Source: Bacteroidaceae bacterium (GTDB lineage: Bacteria > Bacteroidota > Bacteroidia > Bacteroidales > Bacteroidaceae). Taken from it: a stretch of 56,204 nucleotides of DNA. The stretch covers positions 1 to 56,204 of the forward strand of contig JAFYAT010000103.1 of the NCBI GenBank assembly GCA_017540585.1. Reading direction: 5' to 3'. The translations under genes and the position numbers were made by a program. This document shows positions 17,405-27,032 of this stretch, piece after piece (position 1 is the stretch's first letter; every line of letters starts with the position of its first letter). The notes under the pieces are model-generated. The model worked only from the letters and a program-made list of their open reading frames with translations, was not told the DNA's origin and did no database searches.

Positions 17405-18799
17405 TTATTTCACAGATGTGCTATCATTTGTGCTACCATTTTGTGGCTTTTGCTTGAAATTCTGATTGCCACTTTTATGATTTCTATGATAGTTGCCTGA
17501 TTTGTTGCCTTGCTTGTTTCCTTGCTTTGGATTATTGCTCTGTGGCTTGCCGTTATTTGGTTTCTGTCCGTTGCCTTTTCCTTTATTATATTTATGGCTT
17601 GGCTTACCATGGCGATAGTTTCCTCTGCCATTACCGCCTTGATTTTCGTGCATGACAGGCTTTTCGCCACATCCTTCTGGGAGTTCAGGCTTGTCAATCT
17701 CCTTTTCGATAAGTTTCTCTATACGACGGAGAAGGTGATAGTCCTTCTGTGTTACGAGTGTTGCTGCCTGACCATCACGATTGGCACGTGCGGTACGTCC
17801 GATACGATGGACATAATCTTCTGGGTCACGTGGCACATCATAGTTGATGACAAGCTGAATGTCGTCAATGTCAATTCCACGACTCACGATGTCTGTTGCT
17901 ATGAGGATGCTTATTCTGCGGTTCTTGAACTCGTGCATGACTGTGTCACGTTCCTTCTGGTCAAGATCTGAGTGCATGGCTTCTACCTTGAAGCCTTTCT
18001 GCTTCATGGAGCGTGCAAGTTCCTTTACCTTCTGCTTGGATGAAGCGAATACGATTACTCTGTCGAGTGTCTTGTCAGAAAGGATGCTTTCTACAATCCT
18101 ATCTTTCATGCCATCGTAGCAAAGGTAAGCCGACTGCTTGATTTTCTCTGCAGGCTTTGATACTGCAATCTTTATCTCTACCGGGTTGTGGAGAATATTG
18201 CTGGCAAGTTTCTGTATCTCGTTTGGCATGGTTGCAGAGAAGAGGATTGTCTGACGCTCTGGTGAGAGATAGCTTACAATCTTCATGATGTCGTCATAGA
18301 ATCCCATGTCGAGCATACGGTCAGCCTCGTCGAGAATGAAAAATGAAACTCGCTTGAGGTCTATGTGTCCTCCTGCAAGGTGGCTGATGAGACGTCCTGG
18401 GGTAGCTATGATGATGCTTGCTCCATGCTCAAGTCCCTTGCGTTCTTGCTCAAAGCGTGCTCCATCGTTACCTCCATATACGGCAACGCTGGACACTCCA
18501 TCGATGAAGTATCCAAATCCTTCTACCTGCTGGTCAATCTGCTGAGCCAATTCGCGTGTTGGCGACATGATGATACAGTTGATTGCGTCCTGTGGATAGT
18601 TCCCTGAGTTAAGCTGGTTGAGTACTGGCAAAAGATAGGCGGCAGTTTTTCCTGTGCCTGTCTGAGCTATACCTATTATGTCTTTGCCTTCAAGTATTGG
18701 CGGAATTGCTTTTTCCTGTATTGGTGAGCACGTCTCGAAGTTCATCGAGTCGAGTGCGTCGAGAATGTCATCGTCTAATGGTAATTCGTCGAAATACAT
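17405..18799 (-). CDS. DEAD-box ATP-dependent RNA helicase
   Basis: A 464-residue helicase with the full motif set in order: Q motif (FETCSPIQEKAIPPIL, about 20-36), motif I AQTGTGKTAA, Ia PTRELAQQ, Ib TPGR, II DEAD, III SAT, V ATDIVSRGIDID, VI HRIGRTAR. The tail from about residue 375 is a low-complexity Gly/Asn/Lys/His/Gln region (HKYNKGKGNGQKPNNGKPQS), which in RhlE/CsdA-type helicases binds structured RNA. It most likely works in ribosome assembly or RNA turnover, especially in the cold. Assignment to RhlE or DeaD is not clear. It stands alone between lptG and the OM protein gene. Confidence 0.95.
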   Translation of the reverse strand: MYFDELPLDDDILDALDSMNFETCSPIQEKAIPPILEGKDIIGIAQTGTGKTAAYLLPVLNQLNSGNYPQDAINCIIMSPTRELAQQIDQQVEGFGYFIDGVSSVAVYGGNDGARFEQERKGLEHGASIIIATPGRLISHLAGGHIDLKRVSFFILDEADRMLDMGFYDDIMKIVSYLSPERQTILFSATMPNEIQKLASNILHNPVEIKIAVSKPAEKIKQSAYLCYDGMKDRIVESILSDKTLDRVIVFASSKQKVKELARSMKQKGFKVEAMHSDLDQKERDTVMHEFKNRRISILIATDIVSRGIDIDDIQLVINYDVPRDPEDYVHRIGRTARANRDGQAATLVTQKDYHLLRRIEKLIEKEIDKPELPEGCGEKPVMHENQGGNGRGNYRHGKPSHKYNKGKGNGQKPNNGKPQSNNPKQGNKQGNKSGNYHRNHKSGNQNFKQKPQNGSTNDSTSVK

Positions 18800-18957
18800 A
18801 TCTTTTTCTATATGCAGCTCCTCTAAGTTCTTTGTTAATCTCCCAATATGGAAGTTGAATGTCTGAGGATTGTATGAATATTCTTTTTATTTATGATGAG
18901 GTCTTCAGGTCAATATGATAGAATGACTTCCAAACCTAATAACCTGATAACCTTGAT

Positions 18958-20103
18958 TTACTTTGGTGCTTTGCGGTAAACGAAATAGGCGATAAGAGCA
19001 AAGATGATGTTTGGAATCCAAGCTGCTATTATTGGTGCCATGTTAGCGTTTGTTGCAAAGGTCGCGAATGTTGTCTGGAACATGATGTAGGTAAAACTGA
19101 GGCCGAGACCGATACCTAATGAGAATCCCATTCCATTCTTTCGCTTCTGGGCAGAAAGTGAGACACCGATGATGGTGAGAATGAAGGCAGCAAACGGGCT
19201 TGCAATACGCTTGTGGTATTCCACTTCAAACTCCTTTATGGCGGCAAAGCCTCGTGCCTTCTGTTTATCTATATACTCCTTGAGTTTAGGAGTTGTGAGA
19301 GTTTCCTGTTGTCCCTTAGTGATGAGAAAGTCCTGTGGCTCAAATTTGATGATGGTGTCTTTGCGGTAGCCGCTGCTGAGCGTTTCTTTCAGCCCTTTGA
19401 GGTCACGTGTTTGATAGTTTGTGAGAATCCAATGGTATGGCTCTTCTGACAGGGTGTCGTACTGAATCGTCATGGCTTGAAGGTGCTTGACGAGTTTCTT
19501 GTTCTCAAACTTGTCCAACTGGAAGTCCCAACCTGTTTTCTGTGTGTCCTCATACCTGCCTATGTAGGCAATGACTCCTGAATCGACCTCCATCTGTACG
19601 TTAGATGTGAATGTCTGGAAATCTCTCTTTCTCTTGTAGGTGTTCTCAAACTTTACTCGTACTACATTACATTCAGGGATGACGTATGCTCCGAGAATGA
19701 ATGTGAGAGCACAGATGATTGCTGCCGAAATCATGTAAGGGCGCATGAGTCGCTTGAAACTTACGCCTGTTGACATCATAGCAATAATCTCCGAATTGTC
19801 AGCAAGTTTGGTGGTAAAGAAAATTACCGAGATGAATACGAACAACTGACTGAAGAGGTTGGAGTAGTATGGAATGAAGTTGACGTAATAATCAAGGAAG
19901 ATTGCCTTCATCGGTGCATTGTTCTGCAAGAACTTGTTGATGTTCTCGTTGAAGTCAAAGATGACCGATATGGAGATGATGAGTGCAATAGAGAAGAAGT
20001 ATGTGCCGAGGAACTTGCCGATGATATATCGGTCAAGGCGTGACACAGGATTATTCTCATCGCACCAATCCTTTATCTTATTCCATGATTTCAATTGTTT
20101 CAT
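18958..20103 (-). CDS. lptG: LptF/LptG family LPS export permease
   Basis: A 381-residue inner-membrane protein (YjgP/YjgQ family). It starts with DRYIIGKFLGTYFFSIALII, the usual first membrane helix, has three N-terminal helices, a periplasmic jellyroll region (about 150-285) and three C-terminal helices (SPFAAFILTIIGVSLSAQKR onward). With LptB and a partner permease it extracts LPS from the inner membrane and passes it to LptC. The lon-tgt-lptG order on one strand is a conserved Bacteroidales arrangement. LptF and LptG cannot be reliably separated by eye; the symbol follows length and context. Confidence 0.88.
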   Translation of the reverse strand: MKQLKSWNKIKDWCDENNPVSRLDRYIIGKFLGTYFFSIALIISISVIFDFNENINKFLQNNAPMKAIFLDYYVNFIPYYSNLFSQLFVFISVIFFTTKLADNSEIIAMMSTGVSFKRLMRPYMISAAIICALTFILGAYVIPECNVVRVKFENTYKRKRDFQTFTSNVQMEVDSGVIAYIGRYEDTQKTGWDFQLDKFENKKLVKHLQAMTIQYDTLSEEPYHWILTNYQTRDLKGLKETLSSGYRKDTIIKFEPQDFLITKGQQETLTTPKLKEYIDKQKARGFAAIKEFEVEYHKRIASPFAAFILTIIGVSLSAQKRKNGMGFSLGIGLGLSFTYIMFQTTFATFATNANMAPIIAAWIPNIIFALIAYFVYRKAPK

Positions 20104-20261
20104 AATTCTTTTTCCGGAGTTGTTTCCTTCGTTAATCCTTCGTTGGTTCCTTATTTCCTCTTAGCATTCTCTTTGTTTCTCTTAGCAACACTAAGAGAAC
20201 ATAATGGAAACATAAAGCAAGCATAAAGGGTTGCCATTAGGAACGGATGTGTGAAAGATTG

Positions 20262-21392
20262 TTACAATCGTCTTCCAAGTTCGCTTACCATCTTCGCTTT
20301 CCAAATTGCAAAGTCGCCTGCTATGATGTGCTGACGTGCTTCGCCAACAAGCCAAAGGTAGAATGCAAGGTTGTGAATACTTGCAACCTGCATGGCAAGA
20401 AGTTCCTGAGCCTTGAAGAGGTGGTGGATGTATGCCTTTGTGTAGGCAGTATCTACGTATGAAGTTCCCTCTGGGTCAAGAGGCGAAAAGTCCATTTCCC
20501 ACTTCTTGTTGCGAAGGTTGATTGTACCATGCTTTGTGAATATCTGTGCGTTACGTCCGTTACGTGTTGGCATGACGCAGTCAAACATATCGACTCCTCG
20601 CTCTATTCCTTCAAGAATGTTGATTGGTGTACCTACTCCCATGAGATAGCGTGGCTTGTCTTGAGGAAGAATCTCGTTGACAACCTCAATCATCTCATAC
20701 ATTACGTCAGTAGGCTCACCTACGGCAAGTCCACCGATGGCGTTTCCGTCGGCTCCTTTCTTTGCTATGTTCTCGGCTGCTTTCTGACGGAGATCCTTGT
20801 ATGTACATCCCTGAACGATAGGGAAGAGTGACTGGTTATAACCGTACTTTGGTTCTGTTTCGTTGAAACGTTTGATACAACGGTCAAGCCAGCGTTCTGT
20901 AAGTCCGAGTGACTTCTTTGCGTATTCGTAGTCACTTGTGCCAGGAGGGCACTCGTCAAACGCCATCATGATGTCGGCACCAATTGTGCGCTCTATGTCC
21001 ATCACGCTTTCTGGTGTGAACTTGTGCTTGCTTCCGTCGATGTGGCTGCTGAATTCCACACCTTCCTCACGTATCTTGCGGATGCCTGCAAGTGAGAATA
21101 CCTGAAAGCCACCGCTGTCTGTGAGCATAGGACGATCAAAGCCGTTGAACTTGTGAAGACCGCCTGCAGCCTCTATGACCTCAAGTCCCGGACGAAGATA
21201 AAGGTGGTATGTGTTGCCAAGGATTATCTGTGCCTTGATGTCGTCCTTTATCTCATGAAGGTGTACACCTTTCACGCTTGCGAGGGTTCCCACAGGCATG
21301 AAGATAGGTGTCTGTATCTGTCCGTGGTCGGTTGTTATGAGACCTGCACGTGCGTTAGTCTTACTATCTGTATATTGTAGTGAAAATGTCAT
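20262..21392 (-). CDS. tgt: Queuine tRNA-ribosyltransferase, apparently lacking the zinc cysteines
   Basis: A 376-residue enzyme that exchanges guanine 34 for the queuine precursor preQ1 in GUN-anticodon tRNAs. Conserved motifs: DSGGFQVFSL with the substrate-binding Asp, GGLAVGEP, YLMGVGTP and FDCVMPTRNGRNAQ with the nucleophilic Asp. In well-studied bacterial Tgt a Cys-x-Cys-x2-Cys plus a His holds zinc. Here the corresponding segment reads DPEGTSYVDTAYTKAY, so all three cysteines are replaced, although the His (SIHNLAFY) is kept. The catalytic residues are intact, so the enzyme is probably active with a zinc-free fold. It begins 18 nt after the lon stop and is probably co-transcribed with lon. 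Confidence 0.95.
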   Translation of the reverse strand: MTFSLQYTDSKTNARAGLITTDHGQIQTPIFMPVGTLASVKGVHLHEIKDDIKAQIILGNTYHLYLRPGLEVIEAAGGLHKFNGFDRPMLTDSGGFQVFSLAGIRKIREEGVEFSSHIDGSKHKFTPESVMDIERTIGADIMMAFDECPPGTSDYEYAKKSLGLTERWLDRCIKRFNETEPKYGYNQSLFPIVQGCTYKDLRQKAAENIAKKGADGNAIGGLAVGEPTDVMYEMIEVVNEILPQDKPRYLMGVGTPINILEGIERGVDMFDCVMPTRNGRNAQIFTKHGTINLRNKKWEMDFSPLDPEGTSYVDTAYTKAYIHHLFKAQELLAMQVASIHNLAFYLWLVGEARQHIIAGDFAIWKAKMVSELGRRL

Positions 21393-21410
21393 TTTAACTT
21401 ATTTCAAATG

Positions 21411-23894
21411 TTATTTCTTCTCCTCCTTCTTTTCCTCTATTGCTGCTTCGAGGTCGATAGGATTGGCTACCTTCTCGTCGAGGAGGGCGAAGTCGAGTAC
21501 ATCCTTTACGTTTTCTACGTAGTGGAATGTGACTCCTGTCACGTATTTCTCAGGAATCTGTTCGATGTCCTTACGGTTTTCGTGACAAATCATGATGTCC
21601 TTTATGCCAGCTCGCTTGGCTGCAAGAATCTTCTCTTTTATTCCTCCTACAGGAAGAACCTTGCCACGGAGCGTAATTTCTCCTGTCATAGCGAGGTATG
21701 GGCGTACTTTGCGCTGGGTGAGAGCTGAGGCAAGCGATGTAGCAATCGTGATACCAGCTGAAGGCCCGTCCTTAGGAGTTGCACCTTCAGGTACGTGGAT
21801 ATGGATGTTCCAGAAGTCGAATATCTCATGACGGATGCCGAGCATATCATGATGAGCCTTGAGGTATTCGAGAGCAAGAACGGCAGATTCCTTCATCACG
21901 TCGCCGAGGTTACCTGTGAGGGTGAGTTTGCCAGCCTTGCCCTTGCTGAGACTTGTCTCGATGAATAGAATCTCGCCACCTACAGCTGTCCATGCAAGAC
22001 CTGTGACAACTCCTGCATAGTCATTACCCTGGTACTTATCGCGGTTGTATGGCTCAGGACCGAGGTACTTGGTGAGGTCGGCAGGTTTGAACTCAATTTT
22101 GCCTTGTTCATCGTCTGAACGTGCAATGTTGAGTGCTGCCTTGCGAAGCATCTTGTTAATCTGCTTGTCGAGGTTACGTACACCAGATTCTCTTGTGTAT
22201 TTCTCGATAATCTGTTCGATGGCTGTCTTTGCAATCTTTACTCCGAAGTTGCTCATGCCGAGGTTCTCGAGGTTCTTTGGAATGAGGTGACGCTTGGCAA
22301 TCTCTATCTTCTCTTCGGTAAGATATCCACTTACCTCTATGAGTTCCATACGGTCGAGGAGCGGAGCTGGGATTGCGCCTATATTATTAGCCGTGGCAAT
22401 GAACATGACCTTAGAGAGGTCGAAGTCAATGTCAAGGTAGTTGTCGTGGAATGTTGTATTCTGTTCTGGGTCGAGAACTTCAAGAAGGGCAGAAGCAGGA
22501 TCACCATTGATGTTCTGCTGTGTTATCTTGTCAATCTCGTCAAGAATGAATACTGGGTTTGAAGAACCTGCCTTTGCTATTCCATTGATGATTCGTCCTG
22601 GCATAGCTCCTATGTATGTACGACGATGTCCTCTGATTTCTGATTCGTCGTGAAGACCTCCAAGGCTGATGCGTACATACTTACGTTTCATAGCCTTGGC
22701 GATACTCTTTCCGAGTGAAGTCTTACCGACTCCAGGAGGACCATAGAGGCAGATGATAGGACTCTTGAAGTCACCTCTCATCTTGAGGACAGCCAAATGT
22801 TCAAGGATGCGCTCCTTGACTTTGTCCATACCATAGTGGTCGGCATTGAGAACCTTTTCTGCGTTGTTTATGTTGAGGTTGTCCTTTGTACATTCGTTCC
22901 AAGGAAGGCTGAGCATTGTCTGGGCATAGTTATACTCTACTTGATACTCAGGACTCTGTGAACTAACACGCTTCAGTTTCTTGACAACCTTGTTGAAGGC
23001 TTCTTGTGTCTTTTCATCCCACTTCTTTGTGGCTGCCTTCTTAGTGAGTTCTGCTATGTCAGAATTAGAATCCTCCTCGCCAAGCTCCTGCTGGATGTTC
23101 TGTATTTCTTGACGCAAGAAATATTCGCGTTGCTGCTTGTTAAGACTCTCTCTTGTGTCGTGCTGAATCCTGTTCTTTAGCGAAATGAACTGGTATTCGC
23201 GGTCAACTATTGTAAGGAGCGCATTTGCTCTTGCCACAAGTGTGTTTGCGGAAAGGAGTCGGTAACGCTCTTCGTTTGTTACATCAATATTTGTACAAAT
23301 GAAGTTGATGATTGACTCTTCCTCCGTTATGTTGGTAAGAGCCATGTAGGCGCTTGGATTGCTACTCTTGAAACACTTGATGGATGTCTCCTTGAGGGTG
23401 GCAATAAGTGCCTTGAAATATCTGTCGCTTTTTGATGGTGCATCCTCTTCTGGCGCATTCTCCACATGGCCTGTGAGGTATGCTCCCGAATTGTCAAGAT
23501 CAATCAGCTTGATGCGCTGGAAACCTTGTATGACAGCCATCTTCGTACCGTCAGGAAGGTTGATTACCTTGAGAACCTTGGCAAGACATCCGTACTTGTA
23601 GAGGTCTTTCTTTGTAGGCTCTTCTACAGAATCATCCTTCTGTGAGAATACGGCTATAGATGAGTTCTTTGCAGATGCTTCCTGAACAATCTTCAATGAG
23701 GGTTTTCTTCCCACGCTTATAGGCAGAATGGAAAGAGGAAAGAGCATGACATTTCTTACTGGCAATACAGGCAATGGCTCGTTTGAGTCCATTGGCTGGT
23801 CAGTAAGCTTTGATTTGTCTATATTTGCGATGAAGGAGAGTGTGCCTTCAGATGAGGCCTCCTCCATAAATTCGTCAAACGGGAAATCGTTCAT
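21411..23894 (-). CDS. lon: ATP-dependent Lon protease
   Basis: About 827 residues. LON substrate-binding N-domain (about 40-235, [20 protein letters not shown]), coiled middle region ([20 protein letters not shown]), AAA+ module with Walker A GPPGVGKT and Walker [10 protein letters not shown], and a C-terminal Ser-Lys peptidase domain with KDGPSAG (Ser) and [14 protein letters not shown] (Lys). It degrades misfolded and regulatory proteins in the cytoplasm. I chose the Met at 23894 rather than the upstream ATG at 23942 because a TAnnTTTG box at 23940-23947 would place the transcript start inside that extension. It heads the lon-tgt-lptG cluster. Confidence 0.96.
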   Translation of the reverse strand: MNDFPFDEFMEEASSEGTLSFIANIDKSKLTDQPMDSNEPLPVLPVRNVMLFPLSILPISVGRKPSLKIVQEASAKNSSIAVFSQKDDSVEEPTKKDLYKYGCLAKVLKVINLPDGTKMAVIQGFQRIKLIDLDNSGAYLTGHVENAPEEDAPSKSDRYFKALIATLKETSIKCFKSSNPSAYMALTNITEEESIINFICTNIDVTNEERYRLLSANTLVARANALLTIVDREYQFISLKNRIQHDTRESLNKQQREYFLRQEIQNIQQELGEEDSNSDIAELTKKAATKKWDEKTQEAFNKVVKKLKRVSSQSPEYQVEYNYAQTMLSLPWNECTKDNLNINNAEKVLNADHYGMDKVKERILEHLAVLKMRGDFKSPIICLYGPPGVGKTSLGKSIAKAMKRKYVRISLGGLHDESEIRGHRRTYIGAMPGRIINGIAKAGSSNPVFILDEIDKITQQNINGDPASALLEVLDPEQNTTFHDNYLDIDFDLSKVMFIATANNIGAIPAPLLDRMELIEVSGYLTEEKIEIAKRHLIPKNLENLGMSNFGVKIAKTAIEQIIEKYTRESGVRNLDKQINKMLRKAALNIARSDDEQGKIEFKPADLTKYLGPEPYNRDKYQGNDYAGVVTGLAWTAVGGEILFIETSLSKGKAGKLTLTGNLGDVMKESAVLALEYLKAHHDMLGIRHEIFDFWNIHIHVPEGATPKDGPSAGITIATSLASALTQRKVRPYLAMTGEITLRGKVLPVGGIKEKILAAKRAGIKDIMICHENRKDIEQIPEKYVTGVTFHYVENVKDVLDFALLDEKVANPIDLEAAIEEKKEEKK

Positions 23895-23939
23895 TTGTAT
23901 TGTAAGTGTACTTTCTCTGTAATTTATAATAAAACGCGG

Positions 23940-23947
23940 CAAAATTA
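23940..23947 (-). promoter_or_regulatory. -7 box for lon
   Basis: TAATTTTG on the minus strand matches TAnnTTTG, about 45 nt upstream of the preferred lon start. The -33 element is weak. It supports the shorter start of Lon. Confidence 0.55.
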
Positions 23948-24071
23948 CGAAAAAAAGTTGAGATACGCTATGAGTATAACCTTAATTTATATTAAAAGGC
24001 TGACTTTGATATGTTTTTGATATGTATTAGAACCAGCCGTGGTTCATACTTTATGGTACTATGAAACTAAG

Positions 24072-24105
24072 AAGCGACAAGGTGCTTCGCAGCAACTTGT
24101 CGCTT
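24072..24105. terminator. Hairpin downstream of the SPOR lipoprotein gene
   Basis: A 10-bp perfect stem, AAGCGACAAG with CTTGTCGCTT. The T-tract is poor in both orientations, so termination is likely but not certain. The rest of the 23948-24240 gap shows nothing else recognisable. Confidence 0.55.
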
Positions 24106-24240
24106 AAAATTCTTACATGTATATTCTCACCTTTACCAAAAAGAAATTAAGTTTTATAAGTAGTATGTGGAATCCGTAGGACGGCACTATTTTGAAAATC
24201 GATGCTTAGATGTGTACCGCCCAAACGGGTTTTGACGAAT

Positions 24241-24771
24241 TTAGTATGTTCTGTAGAGAAGCCATGCGTCCTTGTAGGCGCTACGGAGCTTGTCACGAGA
24301 ACTTGTTGCAGCTTCTTTTGTGTCATGTGAAGAAGCGATAACGCGATACATACCAGTGTCTGGGTTCTTTGCAATCTGTGCGCTATAACCCTTGTCAACC
24401 AACTCGTTACGACGCTTGTTTGCGTTGTCGAGGCTCTTGAACGAACCTGCTACCACGTTGTAAGCCTTGATGCTTCCTCCGCCTACTACATCAAGACGCT
24501 CCTGACGGATTTCGTTTGAAGCGGATCTTGCTGTTGTGGTTGTTGTGGTAGTAGTTGATGCCTTTCTCTGTCGTATGCTTGTATAAGACTGTGTCTCTTC
24601 TTTTGGAGTTACAGGTGCCACCTCTACTGGTTCAGAGTCGTCCTGAGTATAGAGCTCCTGATTCTTTGCCTTCTCGTAAGCAGCCTTCCATGATGCTTCC
24701 TTGGAAGTGCCACAAGATATGAATGATACTGTTGCGATGAGTGCAAGACCCATCATGAAAAACTTTTTCAT
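24241..24771 (-). CDS. SPOR-domain lipoprotein
   Basis: A 176-residue lipoprotein: signal MKKFFMMGLALIATVSFISC with the lipid-modified Cys at about 20. A low-complexity Thr/Ser linker (TTTTTTTTARSAS region, about 75-90) precedes a C-terminal SPOR domain (about 105-175, YNVVAGSFKSLDNANKRRNE through MYRVIASSHDT). SPOR domains bind denuded peptidoglycan glycan strands at the division septum, so it probably acts in cell division or septal wall turnover. It is encoded 52 nt downstream of the HU-type gene on the same strand and may share its transcript. Confidence 0.88.
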   Translation of the reverse strand: MKKFFMMGLALIATVSFISCGTSKEASWKAAYEKAKNQELYTQDDSEPVEVAPVTPKEETQSYTSIRQRKASTTTTTTTTARSASNEIRQERLDVVGGGSIKAYNVVAGSFKSLDNANKRRNELVDKGYSAQIAKNPDTGMYRVIASSHDTKEAATSSRDKLRSAYKDAWLLYRTY

Positions 24772-24823
24772 AATTAATATAAAGATTGGATGTTGTGTAG
24801 TCTTTGTTTTTTTATTTCTCTCC

Positions 24824-25210
24824 CTATTTCTCCACTTTCGTGAATGTGGAGTTCTTTATTGTGTTCTTTAGCCTTACAGCTGAACGGAAGTTTATGTTCT
24901 TGACCTTTACCGATGGCGCTCTAAGGTCATCTTCGCTCTCTACCAGTTTCGATTCTGCCGATACCGAGAATGTTCCTAATCCATCAATATAGACGTTGTA
25001 GCCATTCATCAAATTTGTTGCAACCGAAGATGATATTGCCTCTATTGCTGCTCTGAGGTCTGCTACCGTGAGTGTACAGCCTGATGAGATTTCCTGGCAG
25101 AGGCTCAGTGTGTCGATAGTGCCCTTTGTTACAACCTGTGCATAGTAGCCTTTTTTAGGGCTCTTGCTGATGTTGTCCCTCATTGGCGTAACTCTGTATG
25201 GAATGCTCAT
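24824..25210 (-). CDS. HU-related DNA-binding protein
   Basis: A 128-residue member of the Bacteroidetes HU-related (histone-like) family. It starts with MSIPYRVTPMRDNISKSPKK, typical for this family, then an HU-like dimerisation region (LSLCQEISSGCTLTVADLRA) and an arm region (GYNVYIDGLGTFSVSAES). It probably acts as a nucleoid-associated protein or local regulator. About 290 bp of gene-free, T-rich DNA separates it from the divergent YtxH operon; I see no clear operator there. Family assignment is good; the target is unknown. Confidence 0.88.
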   Translation of the reverse strand: MSIPYRVTPMRDNISKSPKKGYYAQVVTKGTIDTLSLCQEISSGCTLTVADLRAAIEAISSSVATNLMNGYNVYIDGLGTFSVSAESKLVESEDDLRAPSVKVKNINFRSAVRLKNTIKNSTFTKVEK

Positions 25211-25514
25211 CTTTTTTCAAAGTTTATTGTTAGATAACTTTTTTTACACTTTTAATTCATTTCTTTTAGACCTTTTTCTTTTTTGCTGTACGACTTATTT
25301 TTGTTTGTCCTACATCTTACTTTCAAAAGGTGTACTGCAAAGGTATTGTGTTTTTTTGTTTCTGCCAAGACTTCTTGTGCAAAAAAATGTTAAAACCTTT
25401 GATTTTTGCTGTTTTTTCAGTGGAATGGCGTATTTTTGAGTGCTTTTTGAAGTGCTTTTGGCTGTTTTGAGAGGCATTTGTGTCGATAATTAGTCGATAG
25501 TGTTAAATTGTAAA

Positions 25515-25793
25515 ATGAATAAATGTATGGGAAAAGGTAATGGTTTGGCAATAGCGGCAGCTTTCCTTGGTGGTGCTGTCATTGGTGCGGCAGCAGGTCT
25601 TCTGCTTGCTCCTGATAAGGGTGAAAACACTCGTAAGAAGATACGTGAGGCTCTGGAGAAGAGTGGTATCAAGTTTGACAAAGACGAACTTGAAAGTCTT
25701 GTGAGCAGAGTTAAGGATGCTGTTTCGTCTTCGGATGATGATGACGATGTGGAAGATGATGCAACTGACATGATTTCTGATTCAGTGAAATAA
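25515..25793 (+). CDS. YtxH-domain membrane-associated protein
   Basis: A protein of about 92 residues. A glycine/alanine-rich membrane segment (LAIAAAFLGGAVIGAAAGLL) is followed by APDKGENTRKKIREAL, the signature of the YtxH family, and a very acidic tail (SSSDDDDDVEDDATD). The start is uncertain: ATG at 25515 or 25527 are both plausible, and the longer frame would need a GTG at 25500. It heads a three-gene operon with a holin-like membrane protein and a small basic protein, an arrangement frequent in Bacteroidetes and linked to envelope stress, though the precise role is unknown. Confidence 0.85.
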   Translation: MNKCMGKGNGLAIAAAFLGGAVIGAAAGLLLAPDKGENTRKKIREALEKSGIKFDKDELESLVSRVKDAVSSSDDDDDVEDDATDMISDSVK

Positions 25794-25806
25794 TGATTGT
25801 GGATTC

Positions 25807-26193
25807 ATGATTGGAGATAAAAAGATAAAGTTACCTGAAGAAGAAAGGGAACTGCTGGGGCTGCTTTCACGCTACCTCAAATTGGAGGCGGTGGACAAGC
25901 TGTCGGTTGCTACAACGTTCGTGGTAGTAGCTCTTGTTATGTTTGCTCTTGGTACGTGTGCCTTGTTCTTTTTGAGTGCTGGACTTGTCAAGAGTATATC
26001 TGTCCTGGTGGGTGATGAGGCGCTTGCCAACTATATTGTAGGTGGTTCGCTTCTGCTCGTTATTGTTTTGTTCTATGCTTTCCGTGTACGCCTTGTAGAG
26101 AATAGGGTGGTGGCAGCTATTTCCGCATCCATTCTTCGTGCTGAGACGGAGGAAGGAAATGAAAATATGGAGGATGATGAAGATGAAGACTGA
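25807..26193 (+). CDS. Phage-holin-superfamily membrane protein (DUF1469/holin-X-like)
   Basis: A 128-residue protein with two long membrane segments (about 36-60, VATTFVVVALVMFALGTCAL, and about 78-97, ANYIVGGSLLLVIVLFYAF) flanked by short cytoplasmic ends, the C-terminus highly acidic (NENMEDDEDED). It belongs to the conserved chromosomal holin-like family, not to a prophage: no phage genes are nearby. It lies 13 nt after the YtxH stop and overlaps the next gene by several nucleotides. Function unproven; its constant companionship with YtxH suggests a membrane-stress role. Confidence 0.82.
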   Translation: MIGDKKIKLPEEERELLGLLSRYLKLEAVDKLSVATTFVVVALVMFALGTCALFFLSAGLVKSISVLVGDEALANYIVGGSLLLVIVLFYAFRVRLVENRVVAAISASILRAETEEGNENMEDDEDED

Positions 26194-26449
26194 TGGAACA
26201 ATGAAACAGGCACAGGGGTATGCAACACTCTCAGAGGTACGTGCGGAGAAAGCTAAGGTGAGTCGTCGTCTCAGCAAGGGCGTGGAGAAGCTTCAGTCGG
26301 ATATAGTTGATAGCTTCGTGCCCGACAAGTCTTTCTTTGATTCCGCACTCCCTTATATGAAATATTTTGGTTATGCTGTTACGGCTTATAAGACTGCTCG
26401 TATGGCAAAGAACGTTATGAGTTTCCTTCATCGCAGGAAGTGGTTCTGA
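26177..26449 (+). CDS. Small basic protein of the YtxH-holin operon
   Basis: About 91 residues. The start is set by a GGAGG at 26169-26173, a rare strong Shine-Dalgarno for this phylum, which favours the ATG at 26177 or 26183; this overlaps the end of the holin-like gene. The middle is a charged helix (LSEVRAEKAKVSRRLSKGVE), the C-terminal half a hydrophobic/aromatic helix (MKYFGYAVTAYKTARMAKNV) ending in a basic HRRKWF. It may be a peripheral membrane protein. No family recognised. Confidence 0.72.
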   Translation: MKMKTDGTMKQAQGYATLSEVRAEKAKVSRRLSKGVEKLQSDIVDSFVPDKSFFDSALPYMKYFGYAVTAYKTARMAKNVMSFLHRRKWF

Positions 26450-26530
26450 GATCGTATCTTTGCAGACTTGAGAGCCTCATTTGGTGTACTCCTCCATGTA
26501 ACACATACGATTTCGGGGTACTTGCAAAAT

Positions 26531-26570
26531 AAAAAAAGAACCTGTTTCATAAAGAAACTGGTTCTTTTTT
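26531..26570 (+). terminator. Terminator of the YtxH operon
   Basis: An A-tract, a GAACCTGTTTC stem with matching GAAACTGGTTC (one mismatch pair) and a following T-tract. The symmetric A/T flanks make it potentially bidirectional. It lies about 80 nt after the last gene. Confidence 0.85.
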
Positions 26571-26836
26571 ATTGCATCTATTTATTTCGTGTTTGCATCT
26601 TGTTTGGGAGTTTTCTGATCTTTTCTGTCTTTTTGTGGGTATGATATTTGAACAATAACTCATTTCGTATGCTGGAAGAGCCTTGAATCTTCATTAGCCG
26701 ATAACTTTGCATCCTTGTTCTTTCTATGCATATATCTGGTTGGCTATCCATTGTGTGGCAAACGTGGAATATACTTGCAAACTTTGTGTTGAGTAGTATT
26801 TCTTCTTGATAATCCGTCAGATATGGCAAGCTCTAT

Positions 26837-27032
26837 GTGTTAACTGTTAACGCGTAACTCGTTAATTCGGTCAATATGGCATATTCTTGTTATATCCCAT
26901 GTGCTATATTTTGCCTATATAGAGAAAATAATATAATATAATAATATAATATTTCTATATATATAAGGTTCGCGTAAGCGAGAAGAATGTGGAAAACGAA
27001 AAAAACGTGAGTTACGCGTTAACAGTTAACAC
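26837..27032. repeat. Inverted-repeat element with AT-rich core in a gene-free gap
   Basis: The 26571-27307 gap has no convincing gene. Positions 26837-26860 and 27009-27032 are a perfect 24-bp inverted repeat (containing GTTAACTGTTAACGCG), 148 bp apart. The core includes a 40-bp stretch of almost pure A/T (about 26926-26965) and then GTTCGCGTAAGCGAG. Several further GTTAAC/CGTTAA words occur at the edges. No DnaA box was found. It looks like a MITE-like element or long cruciform. Confidence 0.7.

Noticed and set aside
25807-26193. Prophage holin
   Set aside because: The holin-like gene stands in a YtxH operon with no phage structural, lysis or integrase genes in the window.
26578-26829. 83-residue minus-strand open frame in the gap before the inverted-repeat element
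   Set aside because: No signal peptide, domain, promoter box or ribosome site; it directly abuts a terminator and lies in a repeat-rich gap, so chance is the better explanation.
26926-26965. Replication origin at the A/T tract
   Set aside because: No DnaA boxes of the TTATCCACA type and no dnaA, dnaN or gidA-like genes nearby.
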